Part shown: positions 58,356 to 64,000 of the stretch, one piece after another
How positions within the stretch are numbered: position 1 is the stretch's first letter
Layout: the number at the start of each line of letters is the position of its first letter
NCBI RefSeq assembly: GCF_002803605.1
Contig: NZ_PHRG01000005.1
Location: forward strand, 62,001-126,000
Direction of reading: 5' to 3'
Length of the DNA stretch: 64,000 bases
Origin: Acinetobacter pseudolwoffii
Lineage (GTDB): Bacteria; Pseudomonadota; Gammaproteobacteria; Pseudomonadales; Moraxellaceae
Notes under the pieces: generated by a model
Databases searched by the model: none
Seen by the model: the letters and a program-made list of their open reading frames with translations, nothing else
What the model was told of the DNA's origin: nothing
Translations under genes and position numbers: made by a program

Positions 58356-59398
58356 TGTCTGATATCCCATTTTTAAATCCCACGATCCTGAAGCAACTTG
58401 ATTTACCCATCCCAAGCCGGGATATAACGCCACAACTCTTGCCGCCGTTAAACCTGAATCGTAGTGATGAGCCGCCAATTGATCTGCAATCCTATCGCAA
58501 GCTGTATGGCTTTGATTTATTGGACTGCAAACACTGGCAAGGCTACGTACAGATGCCATTGTTTAAATTACATGTACAGGTATTTGAACCAAACCTGGAA
58601 AATACCCGCTTTGACAAGATTCAGGGCACTGCTTTCTTGCTGCATGGTTATCTGGAACATAGCGGGATTTATCAGCCGATTGTCAAAGAGCTGCTGGAGC
58701 AAGGTTTTAGTGTATTGACCTATGACCTGCCCGGACATGGTCTGAGTGATGGTTCACCTGCCAGCATTCAGAATTTTGATCATTATCAGCAGGTTTTGCA
58801 TGCCGTACATCGCTATGTACAACATGCCGCGCAATTGCCCAAACCTTGGGTCGGCATTGGACAGAGTACCGGTGGTGCAATCTGGATGCATCACTTACTC
58901 GAATTTGCACAGCGCCGCGAAAATCCTTTTGTAGAACGGGTTTTGCTGTTATCGCCGCTGATTCGTCCTGCGAAAACAGCCTGGTGGCATAACTCGGTCG
59001 GGCTGGGCATTATTAGCCGGATCAAGCGTGAAGTTCCCCGGCATTTCAGACGCAATAACCATAATCCGGAGTTTCTGCGTTTTATCCGGCTTAAAGATCC
59101 GTTACAGCCGCGGATGATGGGTATGGACTGGATTCTGGCGATGTCGCGCTGGATGCTGGAAATGGAAGCGCGTCCGGCCTGTCGTATTCCGGTCTGGCTG
59201 GCACAGGGTGCACAGGATCAGACCGTAGACTGGCGCTATAATATCGAATTTATCCGACGTAAATTCCGTCTCCAGACCTTACTGATGCTGGAAGAAGGTT
59301 CGCATCAACTGATCAATGAACGCGCGGATATTCGTGCTGCATTGACCGGCTTGATTCCTGCCTTTCTACATGCACGGGGCAGTAAAACCTATTATTGA
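58355..59398 (+). CDS. Alpha/beta hydrolase (lysophospholipase-like)
   Basis: 347-residue alpha/beta hydrolase. LLHGYLEHSGIYQPI (about 92-106), YDLPGHGLSDG (about 123-133) and the nucleophile elbow GQSTGGA (Ser at about 170) match the monoacylglycerol lipase/PldB group. The Asp likely lies in AQGAQDQTVD (about 291), the His in EEGSHQL (about 311). It starts inside the preceding stop (TAATG), so the two are translationally coupled. A terminator follows. Confidence 0.85.
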   Translation: MSDIPFLNPTILKQLDLPIPSRDITPQLLPPLNLNRSDEPPIDLQSYRKLYGFDLLDCKHWQGYVQMPLFKLHVQVFEPNLENTRFDKIQGTAFLLHGYLEHSGIYQPIVKELLEQGFSVLTYDLPGHGLSDGSPASIQNFDHYQQVLHAVHRYVQHAAQLPKPWVGIGQSTGGAIWMHHLLEFAQRRENPFVERVLLLSPLIRPAKTAWWHNSVGLGIISRIKREVPRHFRRNNHNPEFLRFIRLKDPLQPRMMGMDWILAMSRWMLEMEARPACRIPVWLAQGAQDQTVDWRYNIEFIRRKFRLQTLLMLEEGSHQLINERADIRAALTGLIPAFLHARGSKTYY

Positions 59399-59416
59399 TC
59401 TACAATTCAATGTGAA

Positions 59417-59444
59417 AAAAGGCGTTTGATTAAACGCCTTTTCT
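59417..59444. terminator. Bidirectional terminator
   Basis: 11-bp perfect stem AAAAGGCGTTT (59417-59427) with AAACGCCTTTT (59432-59442), loop GATT, between convergent genes. Confidence 0.85.
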
Positions 59445-59461
59445 AATTTAACTGTATTGAG

Positions 59462-61132
59462 TTAAAATTTATCCAGTTTAGCCAGGTTCCACATCCGGAA
59501 GTAGAAGTTCTCCTCATCCTTATTTTCACAGGATAATAATTCTCCCTCTTTCAACCAAAAATGAATCTGCGCAAAGTTCTTTATTTCGTGATTATTCACA
59601 CGTTGTGCCAAGTGATGTGCCTTAATCGCCGAAGGGTGTTTCAGGCCTGCAGAAGCAATCAGTTCAGACAAGGCGTGTAAGGTGTTTTTATGATAATGAA
59701 ATACGCGCTCTGCTTTGGTGGGCACATGTAAGGCCTTTTGACGATCTTTATCCTGTGTGGTGACACCGACAGGACACTGGTTGGTATGACAGCTTTGAGC
59801 CTGAATACAGCCGACGGCAAACATAAAACCACGTGCCGAATTCACCCAATCTGCCCCAATCGCGAGCGTGCTGGCAATATCAAATGCACTAATAATTTTA
59901 CCACTTGCACCAATTTTGATTTTATCTCTTAAACCTGCACCAACAAGGGTATTATGCACAAATAGTAAACCTTCTCTTAGGGGTGCACCGACAAAGTCGA
60001 TTAACTCAATGGGTGCAGCGCCCGTTCCACCTTCAGAGCCATCGACGACGATGAAATCGGGATAAATCTGGGTGTGCAGCATGGCTTTGACCATACTCAT
60101 AAACTGCCAGGGCTGCCCCAGACATAGCTTGAATCCGACCGGTTTTCCGTTGGAAAGTTCACGTAATCGTTGGATGAAATTCATCATTTCAATCGGGGTG
60201 CTAAAGGCGGGATGACTAGAGGGTGATACGCAATCATGTTCACGGCTGATGCCCCGGATTTGGGCAATTTCTTCCGAGATCTTGCTTTTAGGTAAAATAC
60301 CGCCATGTCCGGGTTTAGCCCCTTGTGATAACTTGATTTCAATCATTTTTACTTGCGGTAATTTGGCTTGTGCCGCAAAGCGTTCCGGATCAAACTGTCC
60401 ATCTAAGGTACGGCAGCCAAAATAACCACTGCCAATTTCCCAGACCAGATCGCCCCCATATTCAAGATGATAGGGGCTGATACTGCCTTCACCGGTATCA
60501 TGGAAAAAATCACCTTTTTGAGCGCCGAGATTCAGCGCACGGATTGCATTGGCACTCATACTGCCAAAGCTCATGGCTGAAATATTTAAAATGGAAGCAG
60601 AGAAGGGCTGTGTACATTGCTCATTGCCGATCAGGATACGGAAAGTTTGTGGATCGGCCACCTTACATGGCGTCAAAGAGTGACTGACAAATCTATAATT
60701 GTCTTCATAGACATTGAGAATTGAACCGAAAGGTTTATCTGAATTTTCATTTTTCGCCCGCTGGTACACCAGACTACGTTGCATACGGGAAAAGGGCAGT
60801 GCATCGCGGTCGGCTTCAATAAAATATTGACGAATCTCCGGACGAAATTCTTCGAAGATAAAGCGGAAATGTCCCATGATGGGGTAGTTTTTCAGAATAG
60901 AATGCTTGTTTTGCAGTACATCATACAAACCCAACAGGCTCAGGAGTATACTCAGAATCCACAGGGTATTCACCAAAGTTTGCGGCATAAAATAATAGAT
61001 ATAACGCGGCGAATAACCGATATGGAATGTGGTAAAAATCACTGCAATCAGAATGCAGGCAAACCAGACTGAATGGCGAGAAAAGAAAGTATTGAGCAGC
61101 TTGTGCCGTACTAATTGAGCAGGGTTAGCCAT
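59462..61132 (-). CDS. FMN-binding glutamate synthase family protein
   Basis: 556-residue protein with two N-terminal membrane helices (about 20-65) and a large FMN/Fe-S domain like the synthase part of GltB. SAMSFGSMSANAI (about 182-194), HDTGEGSISPYHL (about 209), GAKPGHGG and GGTGAAP carry FMN and substrate contacts; the Fe-S cysteines are in QSCHTNQCPVGV (about 445). Known members of the YerD/GltS-like group lack the amidotransferase domain, as here. Catalytic role not established. Confidence 0.82.
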   Translation of the reverse strand: MANPAQLVRHKLLNTFFSRHSVWFACILIAVIFTTFHIGYSPRYIYYFMPQTLVNTLWILSILLSLLGLYDVLQNKHSILKNYPIMGHFRFIFEEFRPEIRQYFIEADRDALPFSRMQRSLVYQRAKNENSDKPFGSILNVYEDNYRFVSHSLTPCKVADPQTFRILIGNEQCTQPFSASILNISAMSFGSMSANAIRALNLGAQKGDFFHDTGEGSISPYHLEYGGDLVWEIGSGYFGCRTLDGQFDPERFAAQAKLPQVKMIEIKLSQGAKPGHGGILPKSKISEEIAQIRGISREHDCVSPSSHPAFSTPIEMMNFIQRLRELSNGKPVGFKLCLGQPWQFMSMVKAMLHTQIYPDFIVVDGSEGGTGAAPIELIDFVGAPLREGLLFVHNTLVGAGLRDKIKIGASGKIISAFDIASTLAIGADWVNSARGFMFAVGCIQAQSCHTNQCPVGVTTQDKDRQKALHVPTKAERVFHYHKNTLHALSELIASAGLKHPSAIKAHHLAQRVNNHEIKNFAQIHFWLKEGELLSCENKDEENFYFRMWNLAKLDKF

Positions 61133-61338
61133 TGTAAAATTAAGTCCCTATTTCTACTTCTATAGGGCTTTATGATGTGCAGAGCCAGGTATCTTATGCA
61201 AGCATAGAATTGTTATTCAATTTTATAAACTTGCCAAAAATCATACCCAGACAGGCAAGCAATCAGTAGCAATTGCAGATAAATTTTGCGGAAAAATTCC
61301 TATAGAAAAAATATGCAAAGCACATATATTCTATTTAT

Positions 61339-61367
61339 TTCACAGGCAGAGTGAATGCTTTTATAGT
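61339..61367 (+). promoter_or_regulatory. Sigma-70-type promoter with overlapping dyad
   Basis: TTCACA (61339-61344), 17-bp spacer, TATAGT (61362-61367). TTCAC (61339-61343) and GTGAA (61351-61355) form an inverted repeat over the -35 region, a possible operator for the adjacent WYL regulator. It drives rightward toward the strong ribosome binding site at 61385. Confidence 0.5.
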
Positions 61368-61398
61368 CGATTTATCACCCATACAGGAGTTATAAACC

Positions 61399-61464
61399 AT
61401 GACAAAAAAATCCATTCGCTTTAATAATGCCGAACTGGCTTGCTCATGTCTCAGTTCTATTTAA
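61399..61464 (+). CDS. 21-residue open frame with strong ribosome binding site
   Basis: AGGAG (61385-61389) stands 9 bp before the ATG, one of the best ribosome binding sites in the window. The frame reads 21 codons (begins MTKKSIRFNNAELAC) and stops at 61462. It is either a leader/small protein or the surviving 5' end of a longer gene lost by deletion. I do not recognise the peptide. Confidence 0.4.
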   Translation: MTKKSIRFNNAELACSCLSSI

Positions 61465-61502
61465 ATATTGAGGTTTCATCCAATCTGCATTTCGGGGTAT
61501 TA

Positions 61503-61567
61503 GAGAAAAGCAGGTTGGTACAGCGGTAGACCACCAGAACAATCATAAAAATACAAGCATAATTCTC
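61503..61567 (+). ncRNA. Partial tRNA-like sequence of unknown nature
   Basis: GAGAA (61503-61507) can pair with TTCTC (61563-61567) like a short acceptor stem, and GTTGGTA (61514-61520) resembles a tRNA D loop at about the right distance. A normal T-arm (GTTCGAATC) is missing, so it is not an intact tRNA. It could be a tRNA remnant or a tRNA-mimic such as those near RNA-repair genes. Weak evidence. Confidence 0.25.
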
Positions 61568-61568
61568 C

Positions 61569-61592
61569 AATCCCCAATCTGGGGATTTTTTT
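61569..61592 (+). terminator. Terminator of the short unit
   Basis: AATCCCC (61569-61575), loop AATCT, GGGGATT (61581-61587), continuing into seven T. It ends the transcript that would begin near 61375; it also lies 38 bp after the WYL gene's stop on the opposite strand. Confidence 0.85.
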
Positions 61593-61629
61593 ATTCTGGA
61601 ATTATTAAAGCTGAATGAAATCCATTTGG

Positions 61630-62637
61630 TTAAGGGTTTTCCTCATCCATCTGGCTAACTGCATTGGACACCATACTGGGTTCAATATGTTTAATCTTTT
61701 TACCAAAGCTGCGCAGCCACCACACCAGTTGTGAAGTAAAAGGAACCGTTGCACTAATCAGCGACATACCATTGTCCAGTTTTTCAATCTTCTGATCTTT
61801 ACTGAGCTGACTTTCCTCAAAATAATGTGCATCCGATTCCGACATGCTCAGTTTTAGCATGACATTTTCAGTAGGGTGATTGAAATCCACCCGGAAGCCC
61901 AATGCACCAGAATCGATATAGTCATCAATATCAAAATTCACCGGATGCAGGGCACGTGAATTGAGAACTACTGCCGATTTAAAACGGTGCAGGGCAAAGG
62001 TCTGAATATCAGATTTGTCATGACGGGTACAGACCAGATAAATGATGGAGCCTTTTTGCACCAAAGCCAGTGGATTGAGGATATAAGTCTTTTCTTCGCT
62101 GTTGTGACCGCGGCCCTGATAGACACATTCCAGCTGTTTGTCCTGCAACAAGCCTTCATATACCGCCTGCTGTGCAGTCTTATCCACGAAAGGTGGAATG
62201 AGCGGTTGGGTGGCTGGCACAATCCGTACCCGATTAATCCATTGGCGGACATTGTTTTGCGAGGACAGACTGCGGCGTGCCAGATCAAACCAGGGATTCA
62301 TTTCTTCGATCAGGCTCGGTGGCAGCAAATGTTTTAAATGTTCTTCGACCATCATAAAGGTGACCGCCTGTGAGCTGGTCATATGCGGCAAGCTTTGCAG
62401 CGGTGCATCTGAGCGCCAACGCCAGCCTTGTGGTGTGGTCTTGCTGCTTTCGATTGGAAAGCGCTGCGCAATCTGGTTCAGGTCACGCTGAATGGTACGC
62501 AGGCTGATATCAATTCCTTCGCGATTCAAGATTTCCTGTAATTCACGTGTTCCCATCCATTTGCCGGTAGAAAGACGCGACAAGATTTGCCATTGGCGAT
62601 ACAGGCTATTCGAGGTTTCTTTTTCTTGTGCTGACAT
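61630..62637 (-). CDS. WYL-domain transcriptional regulator
   Basis: 335-residue regulator. An N-terminal HTH (GTRELQEILNREGIDISLRTIQRDLNQI, about 31-58, key residues RTIQRDL) is followed by the WYL ligand-binding domain (about 150-220; here the namesake stretch is AVYEGLLQDKQLECVYQGR ... IYLVCTRHD) and a C-terminal WCX-like extension. WYL regulators are often linked to DNA/RNA repair and defence loci. It is convergent with the short unit at 61339-61592. Confidence 0.82.
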   Translation of the reverse strand: MSAQEKETSNSLYRQWQILSRLSTGKWMGTRELQEILNREGIDISLRTIQRDLNQIAQRFPIESSKTTPQGWRWRSDAPLQSLPHMTSSQAVTFMMVEEHLKHLLPPSLIEEMNPWFDLARRSLSSQNNVRQWINRVRIVPATQPLIPPFVDKTAQQAVYEGLLQDKQLECVYQGRGHNSEEKTYILNPLALVQKGSIIYLVCTRHDKSDIQTFALHRFKSAVVLNSRALHPVNFDIDDYIDSGALGFRVDFNHPTENVMLKLSMSESDAHYFEESQLSKDQKIEKLDNGMSLISATVPFTSQLVWWLRSFGKKIKHIEPSMVSNAVSQMDEENP

Positions 62638-62876
62638 AATTTATTTTGCTGGCGATAAAGAGGATGGGATTTAGGCTTAGACTAACACAATAAAAAAACT
62701 CTCATTTTTTCGCAAGTCTTTCTGCGCAACAATTGCCCTACAAACTAAAAACAACTTGGTAAGAAATGGCATTGAGTTCAGGGCGCATTTATTAGATTAA
62801 TGGTAGTTGCAATATAGGTTCAATGGCATGGATATTGCTTTGATTTAATTATAATAGATGATAAGACGAGGTTTGT

Positions 62877-64000
62877 ATGCTTAAAGGAAATCGGGATACA
62901 AATGTAATTGAAAAAATTGATAATTTTAGTTCCCAAAATCTTGGGAAAAATTTTATAGAGGCTAAAACAGCAACGGTATCGACTACAGCAAATCCACAAC
63001 TTTTATTTCAACAGTTGTCTTCAAAATTCTTTAATGAAATGCAGGATGAGCAAGTCATGTCCAGTCAGGCAAGTCAAAGACTGGAAGAATGGTTATCCCA
63101 ACACACGCTGGATGAATTGAATGCTCTGAATCAGGTGGCAAAAGAACATTTTTTACATCATGGCATTAGCTTTACGGTTTACGAAGATAAAGAGGGGGTA
63201 GAGCGAAGCATTCCTTTCGATATCATTCCACGAGTGATTGACCGCAAACAGTGGAATATGGTGGCTCTGGGGTCGGCACAACGCGTGCGCGCACTGAATC
63301 TGTTTTTACATGACATTTATCATCAACAGGATATTTTAAAAGCCAATATCATTCCTGAACTCCAGATTTTGACGCATGAGGCTTATCAGCCGCATATGTA
63401 TCAACATAGCCTGAAAGGCAGGATTTATAGCCAGATTAGTGGCATTGATGTAATACGTGATTCCAAGGGCGAATTTTATGTCTTGGAGGACAATCTTAGA
63501 ACGCCATCGGGTGTCTCTTATATGCTGGAATGCCGTAAGATTAGCCAAAAGCTGATGCCGAAAATATTTGAACAGTCCAAGATTGCTGGAATTGAGCAAT
63601 ACCCGCAGCTTTTAAAAGAAATCCTGATCGAAAACGCCCATGTCGACAAACCCTTTGTCGTAGTGCTGACGCCGGGGCGTTTTAATAGTGCTTACTATGA
63701 GCACGCCTTTCTCGCAAGAGAAATGAATGTACCGTTGGTAACATCACGTGATCTTTTTGTTGATGACTCGAAGGTTTATGTAAAAACTATACGTGGTCGC
63801 CAAAGAGTCGATGTTATTTATAGACGGGTCGATGATGCTTATCTCGATCCATTATGCTTTAAACCGGAGAGTACCCTGGGTGTACCTGGCTTAATGTCAG
63901 CTTATTTACAAAATAATGTCCTGATTGCCAACGCACCGGGTACAGGTGTCGCAGATGATAAATCGATTTATCCATATGTCGATAAAATGATTCATTTTTA
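62877..64000 (+). CDS. Circularly permuted type 2 ATP-grasp protein (3' end outside window)
   Basis: Open from ATG 62877 (GAGG upstream) through the window end, 374 complete codons. It matches the COG2308 family: FDIIPRVIDRKQW (about 106-118), QRVRALNLFLHDIYH (about 126-140), SGIDVIRDSKGEFYVLEDNLRTPSG (about 183-207) with the metal-binding ED.N and R, and RVDDAYLDPLCF near 317. These proteins are ATP-dependent ligases of unknown substrate, usually beside an alpha-E domain protein and a transglutaminase-like gene; those would lie beyond the window. Confidence 0.85.
   Translation, partial: MLKGNRDTNVIEKIDNFSSQNLGKNFIEAKTATVSTTANPQLLFQQLSSKFFNEMQDEQVMSSQASQRLEEWLSQHTLDELNALNQVAKEHFLHHGISFTVYEDKEGVERSIPFDIIPRVIDRKQWNMVALGSAQRVRALNLFLHDIYHQQDILKANIIPELQILTHEAYQPHMYQHSLKGRIYSQISGIDVIRDSKGEFYVLEDNLRTPSGVSYMLECRKISQKLMPKIFEQSKIAGIEQYPQLLKEILIENAHVDKPFVVVLTPGRFNSAYYEHAFLAREMNVPLVTSRDLFVDDSKVYVKTIRGRQRVDVIYRRVDDAYLDPLCFKPESTLGVPGLMSAYLQNNVLIANAPGTGVADDKSIYPYVDKMIHF

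Noticed and set aside
61503..61567. Intact tRNA gene
   Set aside because: D-loop-like GTTGGTA is present but no T-arm, no convincing anticodon arm and only a 5-bp acceptor-like pairing.

Overview
The window is chromosomal DNA of a gammaproteobacterium and almost certainly Acinetobacter (species not resolvable by eye). Support: an AceI-type PACE efflux gene with its divergent AceR-type LysR regulator, the order holB-pilZ-tatD and msbA-lpxK-kdsB, AT-rich intergenic DNA, and overall gene style. There is no prophage, IS element, rRNA, intact tRNA or CRISPR array. Most of the window is housekeeping DNA with short gaps.

Layout. 1-5.5 kb: lipid A/LPS export and Kdo genes (msbA, partial at the window edge; lpxK; kdsB), then holB, pilZ and tatD. 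5.5-8.9 kb: a TetR regulator followed by the four type II secretion minor pseudopilins gspH-I-J-K. 9-16.9 kb: a QueD-like enzyme, ung, an enoyl-CoA hydratase-family gene, tadA, an SRPBCC protein, cmk, rpsA, ihfB, lapA, pyrF and a small Gln-rich protein. 17-20.6 kb: a LysO-type exporter and a Baeyer-Villiger-type flavin monooxygenase with a divergent AraC regulator. 20.7-29.5 kb: zapE, malate synthase G, an aldehyde dehydrogenase, an SRAP (YedK/HMCES) protein, a MarR regulator, a 739-bp gene-poor gap with a decayed reading frame, and a TerC-CBS-CorC fusion. 30-35.5 kb: thiM, a zinc-ribbon protein of unknown function, a small unknown gene and pepN. 35.7-43.2 kb: two universal stress proteins, a lipoprotein esterase and several transport genes (SMR, BenE, LysE/LeuE-type, AceI/AceR), with transaldolase among them. 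43.4-45.6 kb: a large lipoprotein with propeller-like repeats and an HExxH metallopeptidase-like end. 45.6-49.8 kb: thiolase divergent from a high-molecular-weight FabG and a MaoC-like hydratase, a complete beta-oxidation-like/reductive acyl-CoA module. 49.8-61.1 kb: a serine hydrolase, NlpE-like lipoprotein, dnaX, thioesterase, Fe-alcohol dehydrogenase, LMW tyrosine phosphatase, murB, a YdcF-family protein, an alpha/beta hydrolase and a GltB-like FMN protein. 61.1-64 kb: a WYL regulator, an unexplained short transcription unit beside it, and the start of a circularly permuted ATP-grasp gene cut by the window end.

Best candidates for something new: (i) the short unit at 61339-61592 upstream of nothing recognisable, with a good promoter, strong ribosome binding site, 21-codon frame, partial tRNA-like sequence and terminator, next to a WYL regulator; (ii) the propeller/HExxH lipoprotein at 43.4-45.6 kb; (iii) the thiolase with an 80-residue Lys/Ala/Ser/Thr tail and a nested start, facing a fabG promoter that carries repeated operator-like sites; (iv) the zinc-ribbon protein upstream of thiM. 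All functions are read from sequence motifs and memory of families; no database search was run.
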